From contig NZ_CP011096.1 of NCBI RefSeq assembly GCF_000969765.1, positions 620,001-684,000 on the forward strand: DNA of 64,000 bases, given 5' to 3'. The notes under the pieces were generated by a model, which saw only the letters and a list, made by a program, of their open reading frames with translations, was not told where the DNA came from and did no database searches. The DNA comes from Mycoplasmopsis synoviae ATCC 25204. GTDB lineage: Bacteria > Bacillota_I > Bacilli_A > Mycoplasmatales > Metamycoplasmataceae. Shown here in pieces: positions 1 through 12,363 of this stretch. Within the stretch, counting starts at the first letter, position 1, and each line of letters starts with the position of its first letter. The translations under genes and the position numbers were made by a program.

Positions 1-1504
1 TAGCAGCCACTATGCGTTTTGATTAGGTGAACCAGCACTTGTTCTTCCTTCAGTTGAATCATATTCATCACCAAATGCTACTAAGCAACTTGAAGCATGA
101 AAGAAAATGGTTAAAACATTTTGTCATGACTTTGGGTTAGATAAAGACTTTAGCGAAAAACTAGTTGAAAAAGCACTTAAATTTGATGAAGCTTTAAGAA
201 AAGTTGTTAAAACTCCACTTGAAAAAGCTGATTACGTTAAATTTTATAACCCAACTAAACCTGAAGAAATTTTTGAAAAAACCAAAAGATTTAATACTAG
301 TGAAATGGTTAAATCTTTAACTGATAAAAAAGTTAAAGTTGTATCAGTTACTAACCCTAGATATTTAGATCACTTTAGTGATTTATATAGCGACGATAAT
401 TTTGAAAATTACCACGCAATGTTTTTTGTTAAAAACTTAGTTGCTTCAGCTCTACTTTTAGATGAAGCTAATAGACACGTTCACTTTGAATTTTCAAAAA
501 CCATAACTGGTGTTGAAAAAATCAAAGAACTTAAAAAATATGCATACGAATTTGCAAATGGATTTTTTGATATTCCTTTTGGAACATACTACGCTAAAAA
601 ATACTTCGGTAGCGAAGCTAAAAAAGATATTGAAGACATGATCAAAAACATGATTTCAATATATAAATCAAGACTTGAAAAAAATACTTGAATGAGTAAA
701 GAAACCATTAAAAAAGCTATCGTTAAATTAAATTCACTTGACGTTATGATCGGATGACCTGAAGTATTTCAACCATACTTTGATCATTTAAAAATTGACT
801 CAAGCAAAAGCCTTTGAGAAAATAATGTAAATATTGCTAAAGTAATGCATGATTATAACTTTTCTTTATATACTCAAAAAGTTAATAATAAAGAATGAAA
901 AATGTCACCTGCTTTAGTAAATGCTTACTTTAATGCATTTGGAAATCATATAGTTTTCCCTGCTGCCATTTTAAATGGTGAATTTTATAACCTTAAAAAT
1001 TCAAGAAGTGAAAACTACGGTGGAATCGGAGCAGTTATCGCTCACGAAATTTCACACGCATTTGACAATAACGGTGCTAGATTTGATGAAAATGGTTCAT
1101 TAAAAAATTGATGAACTGAATCTGACTATAAAGAATTTGAAAAAAGAACTCAAAAAGCAATTGAGCTCTTCGATGGATACCAAGATGTTTACGGAAAAGT
1201 TAACGGTAAGTTAACTGTTTCTGAAAATATTGCCGACATGGGCGGATTTTCATGTGCCCTAGAAGCTGCGCAAAAAGAAAAAGACTTTAACGCTAAAAAA
1301 TTCTTTGAAAAATGAGCTTCAATGTGAAAAGCAAAATACAAAAAAGAAACCGCTCTTCAATTGTTAAACACCGACGTTCATGCTCCTGTTAAAGCTAGAG
1401 CTAACGTTAACTTAATGAATACTGATTTATTCCACGAAACATATCAAACAAGCGAAAAAGACAAAATGTATTTAGCGCCTGAAAAAAGAGTAAAAATTTG
1501 ATAA
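1..1504 (+). CDS. M13 family zinc metallopeptidase (PepO/neprilysin-like), 5' end outside the window
   Basis: This is the C-terminal part (about 500 codons) of a neprilysin-family endopeptidase; the reading frame is open from the window edge to TAA at 1502-1504. The zinc site HEISH is encoded at 1043-1057, within the context VIAHEISHAFDNNG, and the second family motif, carrying the third zinc ligand, appears as ENIADMGG about 65 residues later. The protein ends in RVKIW, matching the conserved aromatic C-terminus of M13 enzymes. Several tryptophans are TGA. Family members cleave short peptides; in mycoplasmas this would serve peptide nutrition or turnover. No signal sequence can be judged because the start is missing. 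Confidence 0.93.
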
Positions 1505-1549
1505 TTTTTAACCTTTTTGTCAATTAATATAGTATTATTTAGACATTAT

Positions 1550-1565
1550 TTAACTATATAGTTAA
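1550..1565. promoter_or_regulatory. 16-bp perfect palindrome upstream of the ECF gene
   Basis: TTAACTATATAGTTAA reads identically on both strands and lies 23 bp upstream of the ATG at 1589, in the only short gap between the peptidase and the ECF gene. It may be an operator or simply a chance AT palindrome; no cognate regulator is visible nearby. Confidence 0.3.
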
Positions 1566-1588
1566 AAAACATATTAAAAAATTAAATT

Positions 1589-2599
1589 ATGAAAAATTTC
1601 ACAGAAAAAGTAGGAAAATTTTTTAAAAGTTCTTTTCCAGGGAAATGAACTACTAGAAAAATTGTTTTTGTAGCTATTTTGATAGCTGTTTCTGTTACAT
1701 TTACTATCATATCTGTGCAAATTGCACCATTTGCGGGAATTTCTACTTATAAGGTAGCCTTTATAGGCCTACCGGTTAAAATTTCAGGATTTATCTTTGG
1801 TCCTGTGATTGGAATTTTTATAGGACTTGTATCTGATTTAATTTCCTTAATTTATATCCCTCCAACAACTTATAATCCGCTTTATACTTTAGTAGTTGTA
1901 ATGAATGGATTTATTCCAGGGCTATTTTCATGATTCTTTTTTAGATTTATAAACTATGCCTTTGGAGCTGACTTTAGAACTAAGCTATACAAAAGCAAAA
2001 TTCAACTTTATTCAACTAGTTATTTAGTTGCCGTTACTAATCCTGATTCAGAAAAAGAAGCAAATTACTATGCTTCTAAAATAATTTACTATAACAACAA
2101 AAAAGAATATATTAAGCGTTTTGGAACGATTAATTTAATTAAAAATATTAATTTAATTATTGCGCTGATGATTCTTTCCATCATTATCTTATTTGAGATT
2201 ATTACAATCGGATTTTTAATTCCTGATGCTTACCTTGTTAAGTCGCCGGTTAAAAATAGATGAATCATTGTTGCTTTAATTACCACCGGACTTATCATGA
2301 TGATGAGCTTGTGTATTTATGGAAAATTCAAAATTAAATCATCTAGATATTTAGTTATGGTTCCAATTATTATTTTTAGCGCAGTACTAGAAATAGTTAA
2401 CCTTCCAATTCTTTCATTTGCTGATTTATTTGCGCTTGGAAATAGTTCTATTAAAGATATATTCCTTTGAATTTTCCAACACGTATTTTTAGCTCCTGTT
2501 AAAATTTGATTCAACATAATAATTATTTACTATTCATTTTCAATTATTTCTAAACTTGTTAATAAAAACGCTGATTTATCTTGAAATACTAGCAGCTAA
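1589..2599 (+). CDS. ECF transporter S component (folate/thiamine-type substrate-binding membrane protein)
   Basis: A 336-residue membrane protein. After a basic N-terminus, a hydrophobic helix at about residues 25-50 is followed by the segment IGLPVKISGFIFGPVIG and then IGLVSDLIS, which is the usual early signature of S components in energy-coupling-factor vitamin importers. Further helices run to the C-terminus. The loop after the third helix (about residues 125-185) is longer and more charged than in typical 180-200 residue S proteins, so this is an extended member. The substrate cannot be read from the sequence. The ECF ATPases and T subunit are not in the window. It is followed after 2 bp by the next gene. 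Confidence 0.8.
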
Positions 2600-2601
2600 A
2601 A

Positions 2602-5031
2602 ATGAAACAAAATAAAGAAATAAAAATAATTACAATTGAAAACTTTTTTAGTAATAATTTAGCTAAAAATAATATTTTCATTCCTTATTTTGAAGTAATT
2701 AAAAATCTACAAACTGTAATTTATACAGATAATTACAATCAAAAAAGTTTGATGAATTATTTAAATAAATTTAACTATAGTAAAAACACTATAGTTTCAT
2801 TTTATGACTATCAAAACGAAAAAAGCAATAACATCGTTTCTATTGATAAAAATAAAATTAAAAAATATATTGAGATTTGAAATCTTGCAAAAAAAGAAGA
2901 TATTTTTTCTAAAAACAAAAATATTCTTCTTTTCTTGTCTAACAAAGTTTTAAAGCTATTAAACAACACCGAAAACGAAAAACTTGAAAACTTTTTTTCT
3001 TTTAATAAAGTTAAAAACAATATTTTAAAAAATCAATTCTGTCAAGTTTGTCATGAATTCATCGAACCTTTAACTAATATTTTTAAAGACATAAAATTAA
3101 AATATAAAGAATTTAATTCGAGCATTAAAAATTTAGAAAATAATTTTGATTATAAGCTTCACTTATATAACTTTTGAAATACCCTTATATCTGCTAATGA
3201 AGAACTAGTAAAAACCTATTTTAAACTTTACGAAAAAATAGAAAGTTTAATTGAAAGCTATACAAGTGAAAATAATATTTTTCTTTTAAAAGAACAACAA
3301 AAAGAAGTCAATAAAAACAAAAGAAAAAAAGAGTATTTAGAATACCTTCAAAATAATTCTCCTGAATCACTTCAAAATAAAATAAATATCAAAACCAAAG
3401 AATACGATTTAGATTTTTATTCAAAATATAAAGACGATATTTTAATTAGCAATTACAAATATATTAATTTCATTAAAGAAAAAATTAAAAAAGAAATTGC
3501 AGTACTTAAAATAAAAAGAAAGCTTCTTCTTTTAAAAAACAGAGAAGAAATTTTAAATATCAAAATTGAAATTTTAATTAAAAAGAAAATAATTAAAACC
3601 TTTTCATATTACAAAAATAAATTAAATTATCTTTTCGAAAGCGAACTTGCTAGCCTTCATAAACAACTAAATAATGAAGGTAATATTTTTGCTGCAAAAA
3701 ATCTAATTGAAAAAGATAAAAAACACAAAAAACAAGAAAGTTTATTTTATTTAAATAGATTAATAAACTACGAATTTGTTTTAGATATAAATGAATATCT
3801 AGAAATTTCAGAAAATAGAAAAATTCAAATAAATGAAAAGCTTAAAAATTTAGAAAAAGATATTACTAATTTAAAAAATAAAATTTTTTCTAAATACTTT
3901 CCTGATAACTTTAAAATTTTAAAACATAATTTAGATCAAGACGAAGAAAAAACCAAAGCAGAACTTCAATGACTAAAAGATCAAAATGAGAAAATAGCAA
4001 TTAAATTAAACGCTAATAAACAAAAAGATTTTGATGAATTTTTAAGATACTTTAGATACACCGAAAAAGTGCTAGGAGTAGAAAAACATATCTTTGAAAA
4101 TACTTCTAAAAAATATAATTTATTTTTAGATTCAAAGGAAAAAAAATTTGAAAAATATATAAAAGAATTTAACAATAATTTCTTTTCACTATTTTTTGTT
4201 AAAGAATTAAATAATTTATTTCACAATTTAAAATTTCCAGGTTTCAAAATAACTAAAGATAAATTAAATATTTTCTTTACAACTTTTAAATTAAATAAAT
4301 TAATTAAAAATAATAATTTTGAATACAAAGATTTAATTGATGTTTTTAATTCAAGCAATGAAGACTTTTTAATAAAAACAAAATTTTTAACTTCTTATAT
4401 TGAAGGTAAAAAAATAATCTTTATAGATTTACTAGAATTTAGCCCTGAAATGAATTGAAATTTATATATTGAGAAAATTCAATCTTATTCAGAACTATTT
4501 AAAATAAATACTGTTTTAATAACTAGCAATTTAGATATTCTTAAAAAATTTGGTGATCAAATTCATTTCTTTATTAATAATTCATTTTTAGAAGGTGGAG
4601 ATAAAAACGAAATTTTTAGAAGACCAATTAATCCAATTGTTAAAGAAATTCTAAAAGGAAGCAATCATAAATTTGAAATGCTTACAAACTATAAATCATG
4701 AAGCGCAAATAAAATGATTGATATTTCTACAACTAAAAAACATTACATATTTTCTACAATTACTGATTTTCAAAAATGAACTCATCAAATAGTAGAACAC
4801 GAAGATAATTCGCTAAAAAGTTTTAGAAAAAATAAACCAGAAAATATTAAAGCCAGCTCAAAAGAGCAACTTAACATCCCTAGCATTTTCAACGATAAAA
4901 CAATTCTGCTTCCCAAAGTTAAAACAAATATTTTAAACTTAGAAGAGCCTAGCGAAATGGTTAAAGAACTCCAAGAAGATCTGCAATCTGAAATGTTTTT
5001 CGTTGAAGACGAACTAGAAAATAATTCATAA
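2602..5031 (+). CDS. Large protein with a decayed Opp-type ABC ATPase domain split by a coiled-coil insert
   Basis: This 809-residue protein is highly charged and rich in Lys, Asn and Glu. Residues about 590-695 follow the second half of an oligopeptide-importer ATPase: a Walker-B-like strand KIIFIDLLEFSP, then VLITSNLDILKKFGDQI in the place of the ITHDL switch, then GGDKNEIFRRPINPIVKEIL, which matches the family's EIF-NPxHPYTxxLL ending. The key residues are gone: no glycine-rich Walker A is present near the N-terminus (TDNYNQKSL takes its place), the catalytic Glu after Walker B is Leu, and the switch His is Ser. A long predicted coiled-coil stretch fills residues 90-560. It is probably a non-catalytic partner or relic of an OppF paralogue. 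The resemblance is read by eye only. Confidence 0.6.
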
Positions 5032-5033
5032 AA

Positions 5034-5060
5034 AAAATAAGGCAAATTGCCTTATTTTTT
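5034..5060 (+). terminator. Rho-independent terminator
   Basis: AAATAAGGCAA and TTGCCTTATTT form a hairpin directly after the stop codon at 5031, followed by a T run. It closes the transcript of the ECF and ABC-like genes. Confidence 0.85.
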
Positions 5061-5074
5061 GGTGTCTATACATA

Positions 5075-5151
5075 TGGCGATCACGACAGGATTCGAACCT
5101 GTGACCACAAGCTTAGAAGGCTCGTGCTCTGTCCATCTGAGCTACGCGACC
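5075..5151 (-). tRNA. tRNA-Arg (anticodon UCU)
   Basis: The minus strand folds into a complete cloverleaf: acceptor GGTCGCG pairs with CGTGATC, D-arm TAGCTCAGATGGACAGAGCA, anticodon loop CTTCTAA with anticodon TCT for AGA codons, and T-arm with GGTTCGAATCC. The discriminator base is G and CCA is encoded. It stands alone between a terminator and the HAD gene. Confidence 0.97.
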
Positions 5152-5213
5152 ATCTGCCTAGAATATAAATATTTTACCATTAATTATTTTTTTTATTATA
5201 ATAAAAAATAATT

Positions 5214-6032
5214 ATGAAAAAGTGGGCAGTATTTAGCGATGTTGATGGAACTATTTATCCATTTCCATCTAAGAATTTAACAGAAACTGTTAAAAAAAGG
5301 TGCCAATTATTAAAAGAAGAAAATGTTTCTTTTTTTATTAATACTGGAAATCCACCTTTAGATAAAATTAAAAAATTAGCAACTAAATTAAACTCAAGAT
5401 ATTTGATTTGTTCAAATGGTGCTCTTATTTATGATAATGAAGCCAAAAGCGCACTTCATGTTGAGTATATGGACAAAGATCAAGCTAAAAAAATCTTTGA
5501 TTTATCAGATAAATTAAATCAAACATTATATTATTTTGGTATTGATCAATACTACTTAAAAAATGCATCAAAAGAAGTTTATGATTTTTTAAGTGACTTC
5601 TGTGAATATAGTGATTGAATCACCGATGGAAGATTAAATGACGATTTATATAAAATCGAAGTTTATGGAACTAGAGATGAAATTCAAGCATTTTACAAAG
5701 AAGCAGTAAAACTTGACACAAATTTAAATATTGTTAATTTAAATACACATATTGAAATCACAAACAAAGGAGTTTCAAAAGCATCAGGAATGAAATGAGT
5801 TTGTGATAATTTAATTCATGCTGATTTAAAAGATGTTATGGCTATAGGAGATAGTCCAAATGATATAAGTATGCTTGACGCAGCTGGTTATTCATATGCA
5901 ATGGAAAATTCAGATGATTTAACTAGAAGTCATGCTAAGTTTTATACATCATCAGTAGAGCAAAGCGGACTGGCTGAAGCTATTGATGACTATCTATACC
6001 GTAGCGATTACCATATTCATCATAAAAAATAA
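5214..6032 (+). CDS. HAD-superfamily phosphatase, Cof/YkrA type
   Basis: A 272-residue Cof-type haloacid-dehalogenase phosphatase. Motif I is DVDGTIY at about residues 9-15, with the nucleophile Asp and acid/base Asp both present. Motif II is INTGNPP at about 42-48, and motif IV is GDSPND followed by MLDAAGYSYAM near residues 210-230. Between them lies the mixed alpha/beta cap of class IIB members. Such enzymes dephosphorylate sugar phosphates, FMN or PLP; the substrate is not evident. Its second codon pair is one of the few places where tryptophan is TGG. The stop overlaps the next start (TAATG), so the two genes are likely co-translated. Confidence 0.92.
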
Positions 6033-7549
6033 TGTGATACATTCTTTTACTAATAATAATTTTAGTTTTATTTATTTTAATTTCAATATACATTCTTTTC
6101 TATTGATATTTTTCAGTGTTTTTAGGTAAAAAAGTTAACTTAAATCATGAATCAATTAATAAAAAATTTTCTACTTTAGAAATTTTATTAATGAGATCTG
6201 AAAAATTCAACGAAAGAAATACTGTAGAAAAAATAAATTTAAATAGAGCTAATTTTTATTTAAATAAGGCTAGAGAAAGCAAAGAATTATACAGCGAACA
6301 AAAACAAAATGTTTTGTTCATTTTTAAAAAATGAAATGTTTATAAATCATTTAAGCAACATAATTTAATTCATAAAAATTATTTAGAATTTATGAATAGT
6401 TATGAGCTATTTTTAAACGTAGTTTCTAATTATTTAAAGCTTTCAAATTTTATAACTGAAGTTCAACTTAAAGCTAATAAAAAACTTGAAATTTTAGATC
6501 AAATTTATAAAGAAAATAATTACTTTGATAAGCACTTTAAAAACTATTTTAAAAACAAACAAAACGAATTTAGAAAATTAATAGCTAGCATTGGTTTTCA
6601 AAATGATAAAGCCAATCTTTTAGAAGCTTTAGAAAACTGAGATTTATCAAGAGATTTATTTATTTCTTATTTAAGACATGTTAATTATTTTTTAAAAGTA
6701 AAAAATATATTTTTAAATCCAAAAGAATTTAATATAAAAAGTGAAGCTCAACTTAAGAAATTAAAAAACATTGCTAAAAACTTTTTTAATTTAAGCGTTG
6801 ACAATATCAATTACATCCTTTTAGAAATATTAAGTAGTGAATTTAAGAAAAACGCAAAGCAACTAAATTTGGAAGAACTTTCAGTTTTAAATTCAAAATA
6901 TAAAATTCTAAATAAAAAAGTTTTTGATTTGTATTTAGACAAATCAAGCGAATATAAATTTATAGAGCAAAATTTAAATACTTTAATTGAATTATGTTTA
7001 AGAGAAACTTCTAATTCAAATTTAGATGAAAAATTTAATGAATTTGATTTATTTATAGAAACTTGAAAAAAACTAGAAGTCTATGATAATAAAGTTTCAA
7101 CTCAAAATATTAATTTAAAAGAAATTAATGAAAATAATAATTTTGATTTTCAAAAATCAATTAAAATTTTTTATCAAATTGCCAATTCACAATTTATAAA
7201 TTTAAAAGATGAAAACATTAAAAATAAGTATTATCACTTTATTTATTTATTTGACAAAACAAATAAAATTTTAGAAACTAAAAAAGAAATAGACGATAGA
7301 CTAAAAACTGAATATTTTGAATATTTAAAATACTTTATAAATATGATCGCAATCAATGAATTTTATTTTAAAATGCATAATTTTATTAAAATAAATTTTG
7401 CAAAAAATTTAAATTTAAATGATGAATTAGATAAACAAAAAGCCAAAGAAAAAGAAAAACAATTTTTAGCATCTTTAAAACAAAGTGAAAATGATATTAA
7501 TAACTTTTTATATAAAGAAGCCTATTTAAAAATTAAGAAATATATTTAA
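6032..7549 (+). CDS. EzrA-like membrane-anchored coiled-coil protein
   Basis: A 505-residue protein with one N-terminal membrane helix (residues 2-28, rich in Ile and Leu), followed by an all-helical, Lys/Asn/Glu-rich body with coiled-coil character to the end. The start ATG overlaps the HAD stop at 6032. This is the architecture and roughly the length of EzrA, the FtsZ-ring regulator of Firmicutes, and the gene lies immediately upstream of thiI, close to where ezrA sits in Bacillus. No short diagnostic motif exists, so the assignment rests on topology and gene order. Alternatively it is an unrelated structural coiled-coil protein. Confidence 0.5.
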
Positions 7550-7551
7550 GT

Positions 7552-8682
7552 ATGTACAAAAAAATTTTAATTCGTTATGGTGAACTTGTTTTAAAAGGTA
7601 AAAATAGAACTACCTTTATAAAACAATTAGGTTCAAATATTAAAGAGATTTTAAATACAGAATATGAAATGGAATTTGACAGAATGTATATTCCATATTC
7701 AGAAGAAAATTTAAAAAATCTAAAATACGTTTTTGGTATTTCTTCATTTTCACCAGTAATAGAAACTAATAAAAATTTAGAAGATATTCAAAGCGCAATT
7801 GCTAAGCTGATAAATAAAAATGCATCAACTTTTAAAATTGCAGCTAGAAGAAATGATAAAAGTTTTGAATTAAATTCAGATCAATTAAATAATTTATTAG
7901 GTGGCTTTGTATTAAAAAATTCACATTTAAAAGTAAATGTAAAAAATCCAGATCAAATTTTTAATATTGAAATTAGAAAAAATAGTGTTTATGTTTTTGA
8001 TAAATCAATAAATGGAATTGGTGGAATTCCAGTTGGAATTTCAGGAAAAGTTCTTCATTTAATAAGCGGTGGATTTGACTCGCCTGTTGCTGCTTATCTT
8101 TTAATGAAAAGAGGATTTAAAGTTGATTTTTTAACTTTTGTAACTCCTCCTCAAACAGATGAAACTACAATAGATAAAATTAAAAACTTAACTAAAGTTT
8201 TAAGTAGATATCAAAAAGAATCTAATTTATATGTTTGTGATTTTTCTTTAATTTCATCTTATATTGAATTTACTGAATTTAAGTCATTTAAAATAATTTT
8301 AATGCGAAGAAGTTTTTATAGAATTGCATCAGAGCTTGCAAAACAAAACGAAATATTAATGATTTCAAATGGAGAAAACTTAGCTCAAGTTGCATCGCAA
8401 ACTAATGAATCAATGGCAGTAATTGGATCAAGCATTAAAAACGAAATTTTAAGACCCCTTTTGACTTACGATAAAAATGAAATTATTAATTTATCTAAAG
8501 TAATTGAAACGCATGATATTTCAATTTTAAAATCAAAAGAAGCTTGCGAGTTATTTGCTCCTAAAAATCCAGTAACTAAGCCTACTGAAGCTAAAACTCT
8601 AAGAATTGAATCAAAACTTGACGAATTAAAAACTTACGAAGAAATTGTTTTAAATCAGAAAATGAAAAAATTTGCTATTTAG
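7552..8682 (+). CDS. thiI: tRNA 4-thiouridine synthase ThiI
   Basis: A 376-residue ThiI. The N-terminal ferredoxin-like region begins with IRYGELVLKGKNR, followed by a THUMP domain to about residue 160. The ATP-pyrophosphatase P-loop is ISGGFDSPVAAYL at about residues 171-183. It adenylates U8 of tRNA for sulfur transfer. It has no C-terminal rhodanese domain, as in Gram-positive enzymes, so sulfur must come directly from a cysteine desulfurase, which is not in the window. It starts 2 bp after the EzrA-like gene, and its stop lies inside the hairpin that ends the operon. Confidence 0.96.
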   Translation: MYKKILIRYGELVLKGKNRTTFIKQLGSNIKEILNTEYEMEFDRMYIPYSEENLKNLKYVFGISSFSPVIETNKNLEDIQSAIAKLINKNASTFKIAARRNDKSFELNSDQLNNLLGGFVLKNSHLKVNVKNPDQIFNIEIRKNSVYVFDKSINGIGGIPVGISGKVLHLISGGFDSPVAAYLLMKRGFKVDFLTFVTPPQTDETTIDKIKNLTKVLSRYQKESNLYVCDFSLISSYIEFTEFKSFKIILMRRSFYRIASELAKQNEILMISNGENLAQVASQTNESMAVIGSSIKNEILRPLLTYDKNEIINLSKVIETHDISILKSKEACELFAPKNPVTKPTEAKTLRIESKLDELKTYEEIVLNQKMKKFAI

Positions 8683-8692
8683 CAAATTTTTT
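8665..8692. terminator. Bidirectional terminator between convergent thiI and ABC exporter genes
   Basis: AAAAAATTTGCT and AGCAAATTTTTT form a perfect 12-bp stem with a 4-nt loop. The thiI stop (8680-8682) and the stop of the opposing ABC gene (8691-8693) lie in or beside it. A on one side and T on the other make it usable from both strands. Confidence 0.85.
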
Positions 8693-10556
8693 ATTTGTTG
8701 AATTGAGAGTAGTATAAATTGAAATAAAATCCTTTTTGCTTTAGCAGCGCTTTATGCGGACCACTTTCAATTATTTTACCGTCATTAACCACTAAAATAT
8801 TATCTGCATTTTTAACAGTTGAAAGCCTGTGAGCTATTATAAAAACTGTTTTATTTTTCATTAATTTATTAAATGAATTTTGTAATGCCATTTCAGTTTT
8901 TGAATCAATATTTGAAGTAGCTTCGTCAAAGATAACAATTTTTTTATTAGAAACTAACGCTCTTGTTATATTTAAAAGTTGTTTTTGACCATGCGATATA
9001 TTTTGACCATTATTTTTAATAATACTTTTATACGAATCTTCCATATTCAAAATAAATTCATTAGCATTAGTTATTTTAGCCGCACTTACCACGTCTTCTT
9101 TATTAGCTTCAGGATTAACTATTTTAAGATTTTCATAAACACTTTCATTAAATAAAAAACAATCTTGCAAAATCATTGTTGTATTTTCAATTAATGATTT
9201 ATTTGAAATATCTTTAAGCTCTATTCCATCTAAATAAATATGACCTTTTTCATAATTATAAAACTGGCTAATTAATCCAATGATTGTACTTTTCCCAGCA
9301 CCGGTTGGACCTACTATCGCAGTAATAGTATTAGGCTTAGCAGTAAATGAAACTCCTAATAGTTGATGCTTATTTGAATTTTGATATTTAAAATAAACAT
9401 TATCAAAAACTATTTCGCCAACTACATCTTTAATATTTATTTTACTGTCTTGATTTTCCATTTGAGGAATGTCAAGTATTTTAAAAATTCTATTTCCAGA
9501 TGCTATTCCATTTTGAATAGTAAATGACATTGAAAGAAAACCTTGAAATGGAACCATGAAGCTTCAATTAATTGCAATATAAGTAACTATAAGAGATACT
9601 GTTGCTTTTCCTTCGTCATCTACTCCAAAACCATAAACACCGTATACATTTGTTTTATTCAAATAAAAGATAATGCATAAAGCCGATATTAATAAAATTA
9701 ATAAGTTTGATATTCAGCTGTAAAAAATATCAAAACTTCTTGAAATAACATCACCTTTATAACTTATATTTTGAATGTCATTTGTTATTTTTTTTAAGTT
9801 CTTATAAACAAATTTTTGTTTATGAAAAACGTTTGTAACTTTAGCGTTATTAAGCATTTCTTTAACAAAAGAATTTAACCTTGCAAAAGCTTGAGTGTTT
9901 GCATGAAAATGCTTTTGTGATCTTCTAATATATAAAAACACTGAAAAGTAAATTAAAAAGGCAGTAGGCATTACAATCAAACTTAAAAGTGATGAAACTA
10001 AATTCATTGCAACTATTGCAAATATTAAGCTCAGTAAACTATTAAAAAATCCTGAAATAGTTTGAAATAGTGAATTAGATACATTATTGATATCAATAAT
10101 TAAAAGAGTTATTAAATCACCATCTTTTTTTGTATCTAAATAATATAGCGGTGTATTTTGGAGTTTATGATAAATTTCTTTTCTTAAATTTTGCGTTGTT
10201 TTATAAGAAATATCAATATAAGATCTAAGTTCTAAATATCTAAAAATAGCATACAAAATAAAACATAAACTAAGACCTAATAGATAAAAGAAAAAATTTA
10301 AATCACCAAAATCTGAAATAGCTTTTTGACCATAAATTATAGGCTCGAAAAATATTCCAATTATCTTTCCAACTAAAAAAGCTCCTATTGTATAAAAAAC
10401 AGTTTGCAGTAGCGAATAAACAATTGCAATGTAAAGCTCTTTTTTATAATAAAGAACGTATTTAAATAAAGTTTTTAAAATCTTTCTTGTAGGAATTTTT
10501 TCACTTTGATAATAAGACTTATCATAAAAAGATTTATTTAACTTTTTAAGCTTCAT
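8691..10556 (-). CDS. Heterodimeric ABC exporter, subunit with catalytically competent ATPase
   Basis: A 621-residue half-transporter: six-helix membrane domain (about residues 40-340) fused to a nucleotide-binding domain. Walker A is GPTGAGKST, Walker B is IVIFDEATS with the catalytic Glu present, and the switch is IIAHRLST with its His. The signature motif is altered to ISHGQKQ instead of LSGGQ. Its partner, encoded just upstream with a one-base overlap (TAATG), shows the opposite pattern, so the pair should form a heterodimer with one degenerate ATP site, as in TM287/288 or LmrCD. The substrate is unknown; lipids, peptides or drugs are possible. Confidence 0.92.
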
Positions 10557-12343
10557 TATTCCTCCATTTGATTTTCATAAACTTCTTTATATAATTTTGA
10601 TTTCGATAATAGTTCTAAATGGTTACCTTGTTCTGTTATTTTTCCATTATCTAAAACCAAAATTAAATCAGCGTGTTTTATAGCATTTATTTTTTGCGAA
10701 ATAATTACCATTGTTGAGTTGTAATTATTTTTAATATTACTTATTATTTTTTGAGTAGTTATATTATCTAAAGCTGATAGCGAATCATCTAATATTAAAA
10801 TTTTAGGATTTTTAAGAAGTGCTCTAGCGATTGAAATTCTTTGTTTTTGCCCACCAGATAAATTAACTGCACCTTCTTCAATTTCATAATTTAAATTGTT
10901 TTCAAGTTTATAAACAAAATCTTTAGCACAGGCATTTTCAAGAGCAAAATCAATTTCTTGATCGGTTGCATTTTCGACTGCAAAAAGCATGTTATCTTTT
11001 AAACTTCCTGAATATAAAATTGAATCTTGATAAACAATTCCAACTTTTTCATGAAGTGATTTTGTATTTATTTTTGTGATTTCATTATCATCAATATAAA
11101 TATGGCCATCGCTATATTTCATGTTGTAAATTAATAAATTAGCAATAGTACTTTTACCACTACCAGTAGGGCCTATTATTCCTAAAACTTTTCCTCCAGG
11201 AAGAGAAAAATTTAAATCATTTAATGCATTATTTAAACCAATGTGATATCTATAATTTAAATCTTTAAATGTAATTGAATATTTATTTTTATCAGTTAAA
11301 TCAATTCCGTTTTTTACATTTAAATTTTCATAAGGCATATCTATTATTTCAATAATTCTTTTAGAAGCTACTTTAGCTTTAAAAAACACTCCTAGAAACT
11401 GGCTGCAAATCATAACTCCAAATGAAATTAAAATAACGTATTCAATAAATACATTTATTTTAGGAATTAAATTTAAGTCACTAGGATTAAACTTTAATTG
11501 CTTACTTGCAAAAACATAAACAATAACGCTAATTAAATTAATAAGCGCGAAAAATACAGGAGTTGTTATATTTAAATATTTTTGCGTTTTAATTTCAGTG
11601 CTAGTTCATTTTTTAGTTGAATTTTTAAATTTTGAAAATTGATAATTTTGTAAGTTATATGACTTTATAAATCTAATTCCAGAAACGCTATCATTTGCGT
11701 TTTTGGTCATTGATTCTAAGTTCTTTTTATTTTTAACAATTAGTGATTTTGTTTTTAAATAAACAAAAGTTAAAGTGAAAAATAAAAAAGGCAAAATTAT
11801 AAAAATAGAAACACTTAATTCTAAATCAGTAAATAGTGCAAATACAACGCCAAATGCAATAAAAAATGGAGCACGCACAAAAGCATTGTTTGACTGCATT
11901 AAAAAATCTCAAAAAACACCAACGTCATCGTTGATTCTTGTTATTAAATTTTCAACACCTAAATTCGATATATCTTTAATGCTAAGCTTTTGATATTTGG
12001 CAAATAAAATATTTCTTAAATTAGCTGAAATCATCTCCCCAGCTCAAGTAACTATTAATAAACTTAAAAAAGCTGAAATAAATCCAGCTACTATTAATGC
12101 AAAAGTTATGCCTATCAAAAACACAATTGCATCTTTAAAATTATTGCCTTGAAATATGGTTCAATAAGCAAATAATTTAATACTTAATTGAGCATTATTT
12201 TCTGATTGAATAATAAGAGATAAAAATTGACTTAATAAAACTGGAAGCATCATTACAATTCCAGCTCAAATAAAGGCAAAAATTAAACCAATAAAGTAAT
12301 AAATCTTGGCTTTTTTCGGTGCAATTAAAAAAATTTTTCACAT
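10556..12343 (-). CDS. Heterodimeric ABC exporter, partner with degenerate catalytic site
   Basis: A 595-residue half-transporter with an N-terminal six-helix domain and a C-terminal ATPase. Walker A is GPTGSGKST and the signature is the canonical LSGGQKQR, but the catalytic Glu after Walker B is Asp (LILDDSLSALD) and the switch His is replaced by Gln (VIISQKIN). It is the first gene of the minus-strand pair and diverges from the pot operon. The ATG at 12341-12343 directly precedes a Lys-Ile-rich start of helix one. The role is as for its partner. Confidence 0.92.
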
Positions 12344-12363
12344 ATTTTATTTTTAAAAAAGTC

